Assembly: GCA_002167285.1 (NCBI GenBank) | Contig: NHDG01000110.1 | Span: 1 to 49,394, forward strand | Direction of reading: 5' to 3' | DNA: 49,394 nucleotides | Source of the DNA: Planctomycetia bacterium TMED53 | GTDB taxonomy: Bacteria; Planctomycetota; UBA8108; UBA1146 | Shown: piece after piece, positions 40,985-49,391 of the stretch | Layout: each line of letters begins with the position of its first letter | How positions within the stretch are numbered: the stretch's first letter is position 1 | Made by a program: the position numbers and the translations under genes | The notes under the pieces: generated by a model | The model's database searches: none | Seen by the model: the letters and a program-made list of their open reading frames with translations, nothing else | What the model was told of the DNA's origin: nothing

Positions 40985-42924
40985 CGGCGATCGACCTCGA
41001 TCCATAAATCACCTGCTGAATCAGCTTTCACCGTTGCCCCTTCGGGAACCCACGAAAAAGTGGTCCAACCTTCGATAAGAACAGGGCCTTCGACTTGACG
41101 ACCTGCCTCAATAGATCCTTGACCAATGAGAGGAATATTTTGAAAGCCGCTGTTGGAATTGAGATAAACCCTAGTCTGTTGTGGTGCCACTGACTTTTCT
41201 TTTAGGGATGAGGTGCTAGCGGTTTGCGAGCAGGTGACCGCCACTCTCAAAGCGACTCCTTCAATTTCGCGCTCCGGCATTCGATAGCCAAATTGGTTTT
41301 CGTAGGATTCTCTGAAGACTTCAACCGGGTTCTCACCAGGATTGATTTCGAGATCGTGAGATTGGCCACGGTGTCGTGCGCGCAAAAATCTCTCCACCTG
41401 CATCTCATCAAGAGAAACCCCTGGCATCCTTGACTGCGCCTGTGCTTCCAGTCGATTTGCGATCTGTTCCAAATCAGCGTCCCAACGCTGCGGCAAATTC
41501 TTGAGCAGAACCTCTTCCGCTTGCTCACACCAAGGTGACTGCAACAAACCCCATGCGCTAAAACAACCTGCCCCAGCAGGGATGCGCACCTGTGGTATTC
41601 CACACGCCCGTGCCAATTCCACCGCATGCAACCCACCCGCACCGCCAAAGCACACGAGCGTCGTATCCCCAGGGTCTTGGCCCCGCTCCTGAGAAACACG
41701 CCGCAGCGCTCGCTCCATTTCATGATTCGAAACCTCGATGATTCCAAGGGCAGCTTGCTCCAAGCTCCAATCGAGGAGGCGAGCGAGGCGCATGACAGCC
41801 ACCTTTGCTGCTTCTGCATCGATTCGAGTTTTCTCTCCGAGGATCGCCTCCTCTGGAAGGCGCCCTAGCACGACGTGAGCATCGGTGACCGTTGCTTTTT
41901 CACCGCCACGTCCATAAGCCGCCGGTCCCGGGTCTGCTCCGGAACTTTCCGGCCCCACCCTGAGCGCACCTCCCGCATCGAGCCAAGCGATCGATCCTCC
42001 TCCGGCTCCCACAGTGTGAATATCGATCATCGGAATCGCGATGGGGATTCCATCGATGAGGGTACTACGCTTACGGAAACGATGGGAATCGCCGCCGACT
42101 AAGCTGACGTCGGTGCTGGTGCCGCCCATGTCAAAGGTGATGGCGGGGGATCCATCGCCGCTCTGTTGCGCCGCAACTACGCCCCCTGCGGGCCCCGAAA
42201 GCACAGTCTTCACCGGCTCCTCAACCAATGCAGCCCAAGGGCGCGCAGAGCCGGAAGAATCCATCACTCGCAAAACAGCAGGGCTCAGTTGCTCAGCAAG
42301 TTTGTTCAAATAACCCTGCATCACCGGCGCCAACACAGCAGCGGCAGTGGTCGTGCTGAAGCGCTCCCACTCCCTCGGTTCTGCGGCGACTTCATGGGAA
42401 AGAAGGATCGGCAATTGCAAATCCTCCAACAATTTTAAAACCAGTTTTTCGTCTTCCCGCGCCTCTGTGCTGTGTAGCAACCCGACAGCGATCGCTTCAA
42501 GTTTGTTTTCGATCACCCAACGACGCAGGTTCGAGAGCTCTGCCAAATCGATGTCGGTGACAGATTCACCTCCAGCTCCACGGCGAACCGACAATCCAAA
42601 GCGATCACCGGTCTCGATCAGTGGCTTAGGCGCCACCGGCTCAAGGGCATGCAGCAATGGCCGATTCTGTCTTCCCAAGTCGAGGAGATCGAGGAGGCCT
42701 TCGTGACTCACAAACCCTGCACGGGCGTGCTTTCTCTCGAGAAGGGCGTTGGTAGCGACGGTAGTTCCGTGGATCACCTCTACCGCATTCATATCTCTCA
42801 GAGCCTCAAAGATGGCGCGGGCGGGATCATCCGGGGTCGAGGCCACTTTTTTCAGACGAACGCCGTCTGCATCAGCGATGACGATGTCGGTAAAGGTACC
42901 GCCGCTGTCGACTCCGATTCGCAA
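40981..42924 (-). CDS. Hydantoinase A/oxoprolinase family protein (HyuA-like)
   Basis: A 647-residue ATP-dependent ring-opening subunit. LRIGVDSGGTFTDIVIAD at the N-terminus and TFDMGGTSTDVSLVGG in the middle are the two ASKHA-type phosphate-binding loops; VIHGTTVATNALLERKHAR is the other hallmark. The start is a TTG at 42924, chosen because AAGGAGG (42930-42936) lies five bases upstream and the first beta-strand then begins at residue 2. Longer frames would invade the divergent gene. It would act with HyuB, whose gene is at 19942-21558 on the other strand. Whether the substrate is hydantoin, 5-oxoproline or another lactam is open. Confidence 0.93.
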   Translation of the reverse strand: MRIGVDSGGTFTDIVIADADGVRLKKVASTPDDPARAIFEALRDMNAVEVIHGTTVATNALLERKHARAGFVSHEGLLDLLDLGRQNRPLLHALEPVAPKPLIETGDRFGLSVRRGAGGESVTDIDLAELSNLRRWVIENKLEAIAVGLLHSTEAREDEKLVLKLLEDLQLPILLSHEVAAEPREWERFSTTTAAAVLAPVMQGYLNKLAEQLSPAVLRVMDSSGSARPWAALVEEPVKTVLSGPAGGVVAAQQSGDGSPAITFDMGGTSTDVSLVGGDSHRFRKRSTLIDGIPIAIPMIDIHTVGAGGGSIAWLDAGGALRVGPESSGADPGPAAYGRGGEKATVTDAHVVLGRLPEEAILGEKTRIDAEAAKVAVMRLARLLDWSLEQAALGIIEVSNHEMERALRRVSQERGQDPGDTTLVCFGGAGGLHAVELARACGIPQVRIPAGAGCFSAWGLLQSPWCEQAEEVLLKNLPQRWDADLEQIANRLEAQAQSRMPGVSLDEMQVERFLRARHRGQSHDLEINPGENPVEVFRESYENQFGYRMPEREIEGVALRVAVTCSQTASTSSLKEKSVAPQQTRVYLNSNSGFQNIPLIGQGSIEAGRQVEGPVLIEGWTTFSWVPEGATVKADSAGDLWIEVDRR

Positions 42925-42929
42925 ATTAG

Positions 42930-42936
42930 CCTCCTT
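42930..42936 (-). promoter_or_regulatory. Ribosome binding site fixing the TTG start of HyuA
   Basis: AAGGAGG on the minus strand, five bases before TTG 42924. No comparable site precedes the upstream in-frame ATGs, so the TTG is the likely initiator. Confidence 0.7.
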
Positions 42937-43015
42937 GGGATCACTGCAAAGGTGACTGAAATCCTTTGCACAAATCATCGGTCCCATGCAGGATGATGGA
43001 CGGAAGGACTGCCTC

Positions 43016-43843
43016 ATGAAAGACCACAGAAGAAATCACGGCACCTTGGGGTTCCAGTGGATCCTCGTAGCATGCCTGATCGCTTTTGTGAGCGGCTGTT
43101 CTTCCGGTTCCAAGCGAATCTCTACGACAAGCATCCCCGATCCAGCAGTCGAATCAGAGTGGCAAAACGCCCGTAAAGCCTGGCTCCTCGATGATGTGGT
43201 CGTCGCCCAAAGTGCCTTCTCCCGCTTCGCCGAAAGATACCCTGAAGACGCACGCTCCGGAGAAGCGCTCCTCAGTGCAGGAATTTGTGCTCAGCGAAGG
43301 GGTCGGGCCGAGGAAGCGGAAGGCTTGCTGCGCGAAGCACAATCGCGCGGGGGAGCCATCGCTGCACGGGCATTACTACAGCGGGGGGCGCTCGCTATCG
43401 ACCTGAATCCATCCAGGGCAGCCTCATGCTTTCGCGAAGCAGGCCGATTGGCAGTGGATACAGAGACTAAGAGTGAAGCTCTCTACCAACAAGGGGTCGC
43501 ACTGCAACGGATCGGCAGATTCGATGAAGCCAGGGTGGCCCTGCAAAGCTGCATCGATCTCGCCGGATCCAGCAAACACTCAGCACAAGCGACGCTACGT
43601 CTGCAATACGACCCTTGGTTCACCGTTCAGGTGGGCGCATTCCTGAAAAAATCTCTCGCTCTCAAACAATCGACGCGCTTACAAGATGCTGGTTTCCCCA
43701 CCGAAATTCGCATGCCGGGGCGCAAGGGGTCGCCGCTTCACAGGGTCCTGTCGGGGAGGTTCCAAGATCGCCCTGCTGCCCAGCAACACGCCAGTCGCAT
43801 CCAAGCCGCCCTTGGGCTTGAGGAAGTGAAAGTGGTGCCATAA
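43016..43843 (+). CDS. Lipoprotein with TPR-like repeats and C-terminal SPOR domain
   Basis: A 275-residue predicted lipoprotein (LIAFVSGC, Cys28). TPR-like helical repeats run from about 45 to 190 (for example SEALYQQGVALQRIGRFDEARVAL and GEALLSAGICAQRRGRAEEA). The C-terminal 75 residues (WFTVQVGAFLKKSLAL, then HRVLSGRFQDRPAAQQHASRI) match the SPOR fold, which binds denuded peptidoglycan at division sites. The ATG at 43016 is set by GGAAGGA at 43002-43008; ATG 42986 lacks such a site. The stop overlaps the start of the following gene (TAATG). A role in cell-wall or division architecture is inferred. Confidence 0.85.
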   Translation: MKDHRRNHGTLGFQWILVACLIAFVSGCSSGSKRISTTSIPDPAVESEWQNARKAWLLDDVVVAQSAFSRFAERYPEDARSGEALLSAGICAQRRGRAEEAEGLLREAQSRGGAIAARALLQRGALAIDLNPSRAASCFREAGRLAVDTETKSEALYQQGVALQRIGRFDEARVALQSCIDLAGSSKHSAQATLRLQYDPWFTVQVGAFLKKSLALKQSTRLQDAGFPTEIRMPGRKGSPLHRVLSGRFQDRPAAQQHASRIQAALGLEEVKVVP

Positions 43844-45351
43844 TGACCTTTAAAAACATCATGGGCATCACTCTTACTGTGCTCATCGCCTTGGCCATAT
43901 TTTCTGGCTTCGGCGCGTTCAGGGTCGTCCAACAAATGACAACTCCAGCAACAACGAACGGGTCCGCCCCCATCAATCGTCAACTCGGAGAATTAAAAGA
44001 GCCTGGATTGCTGGATGGGGGAATCCGGCATCACAGCTGCCAAGGAGACCTCCTCCTCAACAGAGAGGTAAATAACTCCTTACTGGATCCTCTCGTTGCC
44101 CTGATCGATGAAGATGGCAAAGCCATCTCGGAGGCGGTCTTCTTCGACAATCAGGATCCGCGCGGCTTTGTGATCAAGATTCCCGAAGGACATACGGGAC
44201 TCGCCCGCATGGAGGCACCTGGCTCGTACCGCATGCACACCCTGTTGCGGAATAATTGTTTTTACTCTCTCTTCGATGGCGCGCTGTTCAAAGGAACCGT
44301 TCGTGGCCACGCTTTTGTGTTGGAGGGAGAAAAGCTCCCCGATCCAGAGATCCTGCCGGAAACAACGCTCATCATCGAAACCGCCAATGGTTGGCGCGAA
44401 GAAGTGGCGACCGATAGTACCGGCTCGTTCAGAGTTTCTGTTCCACCTGGGCCCTTCGCCGTACTGGTGCGCTCCGACACTCATGCAGATGCCTTTTTCG
44501 AGGACCTTGTCGGGGTCACTGGTGAAACAATCGAACGTCAAATCATTCTGCCCGCCGGCTGTGAGCTGGAAGGGTTTGTACTCGGCGAAAATGTGACCCT
44601 CGAGGGAGCAAAAATCTCAATGGTCACCTCGATGGAAGACAACGCCGAGGCCACTTCGGTCGAGAGGGGCTTCTTCAGCCTGCCAGGGCTTACCCAAGGG
44701 TTTGCCACCATCTACATCCAGTACCCCGGATATCAGGAGGAGTCATTCAACCTGCTGGTGCCGGGAGACAAGATCGGAATCCGCAAACCATTCCTTCTCA
44801 AGCCGTCCCAAGAATTTACGGCCACCGCCATTACTGAAGATGGAACCGCCATCAACAATGCAACGATTCTCGTGCAACGCCAAGGCCAGAAGATTTTCGA
44901 AGGGCCCATCGGGGAACTCAATTCGATGAACATTATGGCTGCTGGACAAACCTACCTAATTTCCGCGCAACACAATCTCCAAACGGGCAACCCGGCTACC
45001 ACCTTAGTTTCACCGCGACAGACATGGACAATGCCCGCGGAGGGCTCAGGGAAAATACAGCTAACTTTGCGCCCGGGAGGATTCATCTCGGGGGCAGTAT
45101 TAACTGCTCAAAGCTGGCAACCCTATGGAGGAGCCTCCGTAAGAGTGACTGCGATCAACCCAGCCGGAGAACCGATATCAGAAGAAGTCATCGTTTGGTG
45201 TGACCCATACGGCATCTTCAAAACCCCTGTGCTGCCACCAGGGAAATATGCAGTGGCCGCTTCCCATCCCCATTATGGTGTTCGGGGTAAATTGATCACT
45301 GTCGGTGGCGCCGGTGAGTTCTCAATAGGCACCATCACTCTTCCTGAATAA
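43843..45351 (+). CDS. Membrane-anchored protein with carboxypeptidase-regulatory-like beta domains
   Basis: A 502-residue protein with an N-terminal membrane helix (GITLTVLIALAIFSGFGAF) and an exported remainder. Several beta-sandwich repeats of the carboxypeptidase regulatory/CNA-B kind are suggested by GSFRVSVPPGPFAVLVRSD, GFFSLPGLTQGFATIYIQYPGY and YGIFKTPVLPPGKYAVAASHPHYG, each preceded by a strand-turn element. No catalytic domain was recognised. It is coupled to the SPOR lipoprotein gene (TAATG), so the two probably work together at the envelope. The end overlaps the convergent PD40 gene by 17 bases. Confidence 0.78.
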   Translation: MTFKNIMGITLTVLIALAIFSGFGAFRVVQQMTTPATTNGSAPINRQLGELKEPGLLDGGIRHHSCQGDLLLNREVNNSLLDPLVALIDEDGKAISEAVFFDNQDPRGFVIKIPEGHTGLARMEAPGSYRMHTLLRNNCFYSLFDGALFKGTVRGHAFVLEGEKLPDPEILPETTLIIETANGWREEVATDSTGSFRVSVPPGPFAVLVRSDTHADAFFEDLVGVTGETIERQIILPAGCELEGFVLGENVTLEGAKISMVTSMEDNAEATSVERGFFSLPGLTQGFATIYIQYPGYQEESFNLLVPGDKIGIRKPFLLKPSQEFTATAITEDGTAINNATILVQRQGQKIFEGPIGELNSMNIMAAGQTYLISAQHNLQTGNPATTLVSPRQTWTMPAEGSGKIQLTLRPGGFISGAVLTAQSWQPYGGASVRVTAINPAGEPISEEVIVWCDPYGIFKTPVLPPGKYAVAASHPHYGVRGKLITVGGAGEFSIGTITLPE

Positions 45352-46117
45352 GTAGCCAATCAGCAACAAAGAGATTGTACTCTTCCGGGTCTTTATCGTT
45401 TCTTTGTGAAACGAAAAGCAATCGACGCCCGTCCTTAGAAAAAGCGGGATCCCCATCAAACCCAGACGTAGTAGTGATCTTTTCGTTGGTGCCAAACTCG
45501 AGATCATGAACGAAGAGATCGTATTCCCCTTCGCCTGATTCACCGCTGTACACAACGTAACGACCATCCGGCGTCAGGGTCGGCTCGCCAGCTTTCTGTC
45601 CTTCACTGCTGACAACCTTCGGCTCACCACCATCGATGGAAATGAGAACTTCGGTGACCTCCCCGATCGGGTGGGGGAAGACTCCCGAATACAACTCTTG
45701 TCCCGAAGTTCCCGCGATTGCCGTGAAGCAGCGGATCTCTTTCCCCAACTGGGCAGGGGTGGCATCCCTCACGGGTTTCGCCGTTTCTTCAGAAACTAGC
45801 TCCAAGCCAGAAGCATCGACAAACATTGCGTAGTTTTGAAATTTTGTATTTGGTGGGCGCAAACTGGTGAATCCAACCTTACGTCCATTGTCCTGGAAGA
45901 CGGGGCCGCGATTGACACCGCCATCGGTCAGCTGAATCAATGTGTCGAAATGGTTTTCACCAGGTGAGTTATCGATGAGGCGTGGCAATGGCTCGATGGG
46001 GTTTTTGCCCCTCGTCGCAGTGCCGTTGCTTACCCCAGTTCCCGGATTACCGGTGCAACTCGCCAACGACATCGCTAGCAAGCAGACGACAAATATAAAA
46101 AACCGCTTCCTGATCAT
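45335..46117 (-). CDS. PD40/TolB-like beta-propeller lipoprotein
   Basis: A 260-residue predicted lipoprotein (MSLASC lipobox, Cys21). It carries WD40-like PD40 blades: FQDNGRKVGFTSLRPPNTKFQNYAMFVDA, PTLTPDGRYVVYSGESGEGEYDLFVHD and PAFSKDGRRLLFVSQRNDKDPEEYNLFVAD. It is shorter than full TolB propellers and no N-terminal TolB domain is seen. It may bind a partner or ligand at the membrane surface. It is divergent from the YjbQ gene, with 75 bases shared upstream. Confidence 0.82.
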   Translation of the reverse strand: MIRKRFFIFVVCLLAMSLASCTGNPGTGVSNGTATRGKNPIEPLPRLIDNSPGENHFDTLIQLTDGGVNRGPVFQDNGRKVGFTSLRPPNTKFQNYAMFVDASGLELVSEETAKPVRDATPAQLGKEIRCFTAIAGTSGQELYSGVFPHPIGEVTEVLISIDGGEPKVVSSEGQKAGEPTLTPDGRYVVYSGESGEGEYDLFVHDLEFGTNEKITTTSGFDGDPAFSKDGRRLLFVSQRNDKDPEEYNLFVADWLLIQEE

Positions 46118-46192
46118 CAGCGTTGGCCTTTCTGGGGTCTCTCCCTTAGATTAATCGAAGTCTGATTGCCAGACACCACGAAAGGGCTCTCC

Positions 46193-46603
46193 ATGTTCGG
46201 AGAAGATCTGACTTTTCAAACCCCCGGCAAGGGGCTCCATGAAATTACGAAGCCCCTGGCCGATTGCGTGCGCAGGGCAGACATCGAAACCGGTCTTTGC
46301 CAAGTATTTTTGCGCCACACTAGTGCAAGTCTCATCATTACCGAAAATGCGGACCCATCCGCTCGCCGAGATCTGATCTCGTGGTTTGAAAAACTGGCCC
46401 CAGAAAACGATCCCGATTACACCCACACCTCTGAAGGACCCGATGATATGCCTTCGCATTTGAAGGCCGCTGTCACAAAAACTTCAGAGTGCCTTCCTGT
46501 GACCGGTGGCACTCTGGACCTGGGAACTTGGCAAGGTGTATTCATCTTTGAACATCGAACACGCCCCCATGAACGCACCGTTAGTGTGCGCGTATGGGAC
46601 TGA
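46193..46603 (+). CDS. YjbQ/UPF0047 family protein (secondary thiamine-phosphate synthase family)
   Basis: A 136-residue cytoplasmic protein of the UPF0047/YjbQ family. The hallmark FLRHTSASLIITENADPSARRDL is near residues 43-65, then SHLKAAV and GTWQGVFIFEHRTRPHER with conserved His/Arg. E. coli YjbQ has weak thiamine-phosphate synthase activity, but the true role is open. The ATG at 46193 is preceded by AAAGGG six bases upstream. The following gene starts right after, its ribosome site beginning at the last base of this stop codon. Confidence 0.92.
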   Translation: MFGEDLTFQTPGKGLHEITKPLADCVRRADIETGLCQVFLRHTSASLIITENADPSARRDLISWFEKLAPENDPDYTHTSEGPDDMPSHLKAAVTKTSECLPVTGGTLDLGTWQGVFIFEHRTRPHERTVSVRVWD

Positions 46604-46613
46604 AGGAGGAAAA

Positions 46614-46997
46614 TTGACAGGACCAAAAATCCTCATCGCCTGCGTTGACACTGACTTGCGTAATGGTTGCTTCGATGGAGCTGGAGCGATTGGCTTGCGC
46701 GCGGATGCAGTCGGCGACCAAAAGGGCCTCAAAAAGCGCCTCTCAAAAGACTCGTACGACCTCGTCATTCTTCAGGGAGATCTTCAAGCCGATGATCTTG
46801 GTGAGGCGAAGCTCCTTGAGCTCGAAGAGGGTGCCGATATCTCTAACATCGGAGAACGCATCAAGAGCTTGATCGAGGTTCCTGAGTTTGACCCTGAATC
46901 GGTCGAAGACCTTCCTCCTGCATCGCCACTTCCATGGAAGAAAAACATGCCAACGAAGAAGAAGGCGAAAACAAAGGATGAGCATTCAGGAGACTAA
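46614..46997 (+). CDS. Possible degenerate receiver-like protein, 127 residues
   Basis: Starts at TTG 46614, chosen because AAGGAGG (46603-46609) overlaps the YjbQ stop and lies four bases upstream. The first part (PKILIACVDTDLRNG, then SYDLVILQGDL) recalls a CheY-type receiver: a strand, an acidic loop and a second strand ending near the usual phosphoryl-accepting Asp. Here that position appears to be Gln, so it would be a pseudo-receiver. The family call is uncertain. The C-terminus is acidic, then strongly basic (KKNMPTKKKAKTKDEHSGD), suggesting nucleic-acid or protein binding. Translationally coupled to YjbQ. Confidence 0.55.
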   Translation: MTGPKILIACVDTDLRNGCFDGAGAIGLRADAVGDQKGLKKRLSKDSYDLVILQGDLQADDLGEAKLLELEEGADISNIGERIKSLIEVPEFDPESVEDLPPASPLPWKKNMPTKKKAKTKDEHSGD

Positions 46998-47013
46998 TGC
47001 CCCCCGGCTGTGC

Positions 47014-47697
47014 TTACAGGTGGGAAAGCCAGTCAGGGATACGCACCACCATCAATTCCTCTGCACTTTTCAGTTCGTTGGCGATGTTGCTGAACTGATC
47101 CAGAGGAAGTGGTTGGCGCCAAGTCGCGTTGTCCTCAACGAACAACATCTTGGGATTCTTGAGCCACTCCTCGACTCTAAGTAGGTGCATCGCCTCGCCA
47201 TTATTTCGTGCAGGCAATTGAAGCCTCAATCCTGAAGCGCGAACTGGCCTGCCCAAAGGTGCACACGACTCTTCATCGAACTGCAAAGCCTTATCGGCAA
47301 GCCATTGAGCAGCGACTCCATCGCCGGGAACCCGTATCAGAGTCCGGTGATTGCGAGTCCTGGCGATGATCACTGGGATCTGCACCTTGCGTGAAAGAGC
47401 TCGCACTACTTCTTCCATGCGGCGAACGAGAAGATCAGAGCCGATACCCGCGCCCTCCTCTTGAAAGGTAAGGCGATCGCGAGCAAAGGTCACCCTGGAG
47501 GCGCCCTTCTCGGGAGTTGCAGCTGTTTCCAGTCGGGCACCATCTCCGATGCGCATAAAGTTTTCATAACCGCATGCGCCAGAAACCTCCATGTAGACTT
47601 CTTTGTATGCCTCTAGCCCGATTTGGATCGGTAGATGGACCAGATCCACCGACACTCCCAATGTACTTGGATCGAGGGTGCCCTGGTTTTCGCTCAT
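47014..47697 (-). CDS. Hypothetical protein coupled to the XPB-like gene, 227 residues
   Basis: A soluble mixed alpha/beta protein with no signal or membrane segment. It contains VDLVHLPIQIGLEAYKEVYMEV near the start, an Arg-rich ALSRKVQIPVIIARTRNHRT segment, and a C-terminal LPLDQFSNIANELKSAEELMVV. I do not recognise a family. Its ATG overlaps the stop of the upstream XPB-like gene (ATGA), so stoichiometric expression and a joint role, perhaps with nucleic acid, are likely. No catalytic motif is evident. Confidence 0.7.
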   Translation of the reverse strand: MSENQGTLDPSTLGVSVDLVHLPIQIGLEAYKEVYMEVSGACGYENFMRIGDGARLETAATPEKGASRVTFARDRLTFQEEGAGIGSDLLVRRMEEVVRALSRKVQIPVIIARTRNHRTLIRVPGDGVAAQWLADKALQFDEESCAPLGRPVRASGLRLQLPARNNGEAMHLLRVEEWLKNPKMLFVEDNATWRQPLPLDQFSNIANELKSAEELMVVRIPDWLSHL

Positions 47698-49391
47698 TCG
47701 TCCACCGATACAGCTGTACTGTCCGTTGAAATTCGATCATCGAGACGCACTAACCAACCTTCTTCGCGCAACCGATCGAGGAAGGGCGGCTCTTCACCGT
47801 CAGGACCGCCCAACCGGAACCCTGGAATGAAAAGTTCACGCCTACCCATCTCGGAGTATTTGATCTTTTCTTCGTCGAGGATTTCTGTCAGTTGTTTATA
47901 GCGGTCCGGCTTCAATCCAGTCAGGTGAATCGCTGGGGAAACCTGGATCCAATCCATGTCTCTTCCCCAGTCCCGAATAGCCACTCCCACCGTATCAGGA
48001 AGCGGGTGGTCACTCGCAGATTCGAGAATCGTTCGTATCTCTTCGACCTGCAATCCGGAACGAACCCCTGAGCGCATCGAGTCAGGAGTGGCGCGGTATC
48101 TGCGCACCCGCTCCGCTGAAATGCGCTCAGAAAAACGGGCGAGTTGCAGTTCCAAAGTCATTCCTTCGATGCCCTCGGTGATCAGCATGATTTCGAAGTC
48201 GGGATTGACCAACACCCTGCACTCAGAAGGCTCGATTTCTTGACCCAGCAAAAACTTACCCAAGTCTGTCAGCATCAAACAGGAAAGAGACCCATCGATG
48301 ACTCCAACCTCACACATTCCCAAACTGAGCATCCGATTGAAGATCCAGAATGCCAAATCGGTCCCCAGTCGATGCACCGGACACTGAAGTCGATCTCTAG
48401 AGAAATCTTCTTCTCGACGCTGACGCAATTGCTCGGCAACCTCCCCCTCTTCCAAATCGAGAAGGTAGGTGCTGACGACATTTTCAATGAGCGCATCGAG
48501 AGAGATCCACCCATTGGCGCCATGCCTCTTCAAAGCCTCCAGCAAGATGACGCGCAGGCCCTCCTGGTGGAAAGACCAGCGCGCACCGGCGCTCTCTTCG
48601 AGGAACCGCTGCAGAACAATCTCTGTCTTGCGGCGGAAATCCAAGCTCCGCCACGCCTTCAATCTCGAATCGCTAACCCGCAATTCTCCAGCGAAGTTCT
48701 CTACTAAGCCAAGGCGCATCGCCACCCTGAGGATGCGAGTAACCGTATCCCCCTCTAGGTAATCCGTCATGCGCTCCATAGCGAAGGATCGGCGTAGCTG
48801 CTCAGCCAACCTTTTAGGAAAGCTCCCCGATCGGGTAAGCCGGATGGGCTCTTGTTCGATGTGAAGGGTGAGACTTTCGATATCGATCAATAGATCGACC
48901 CCAGATTCGAGGACTAAGTCCGGCTGAACATCGATCGGCAGGCGTTGCACCGATTCTTTTTGCAACCATTCTTGGAAGATGACCAGAGCCGTATCAGGCA
49001 GCGTGATACCGTAATCTTGAAGACGCCCATCGCCGATGGCTCCGATGCCTGCTTCTTGTAACAGCTGTGCCCAACGATCTTCATCGAAATCGCCACCACA
49101 CTCTGCTTCGAGATAATCGACGACCTCATCAGAGTCGAGATCGAGAACTCCTCTTTTGGAAAGCGCCTGGCGGCACAACTCTGCGAGCACCGGGTCCTCA
49201 AGTGAATCGATTCGGGCATCCAAGCCCTCTTCCATCGCTGGAATCTCAGCAAGCATTCTCAGACTGATGGAGTCGGCGGGGGACACCCTTCTTTCTCCCA
49301 GATTCAGCGCTTTGGCCAGGTGCCCAGCCAACTCGTCTGGAATCTCAAGAAATTCCCCATCCCGCGATTTTGATTCTCTTAATCGTGTCAC
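47694..49391 (-). CDS. XPB/Ssl2 N-terminal helicase-associated domain protein (Helicase_C_3-like), possibly partial
   Basis: At least 565 residues in the window. The region VNPDFEIMLITEGIEGMTLELQLARFSERISAERVRRYRAT, then GLQVEEIRTILESASDHPLPDTVGVAIRDWGRD, matches the helicase-associated domain found at the N-terminus of XPB-type helicases. No Walker A, Walker B or other motor motifs are seen, so this polypeptide has the accessory domain without the helicase engine. The rest is helical, with winged-helix-like segments. The first visible start is a GTG at 49391. The codon before it is open and the window ends there, so the true start may lie beyond 49394. Confidence 0.78.
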   Translation of the reverse strand: MTRLRESKSRDGEFLEIPDELAGHLAKALNLGERRVSPADSISLRMLAEIPAMEEGLDARIDSLEDPVLAELCRQALSKRGVLDLDSDEVVDYLEAECGGDFDEDRWAQLLQEAGIGAIGDGRLQDYGITLPDTALVIFQEWLQKESVQRLPIDVQPDLVLESGVDLLIDIESLTLHIEQEPIRLTRSGSFPKRLAEQLRRSFAMERMTDYLEGDTVTRILRVAMRLGLVENFAGELRVSDSRLKAWRSLDFRRKTEIVLQRFLEESAGARWSFHQEGLRVILLEALKRHGANGWISLDALIENVVSTYLLDLEEGEVAEQLRQRREEDFSRDRLQCPVHRLGTDLAFWIFNRMLSLGMCEVGVIDGSLSCLMLTDLGKFLLGQEIEPSECRVLVNPDFEIMLITEGIEGMTLELQLARFSERISAERVRRYRATPDSMRSGVRSGLQVEEIRTILESASDHPLPDTVGVAIRDWGRDMDWIQVSPAIHLTGLKPDRYKQLTEILDEEKIKYSEMGRRELFIPGFRLGGPDGEEPPFLDRLREEGWLVRLDDRISTDSTAVSVDE

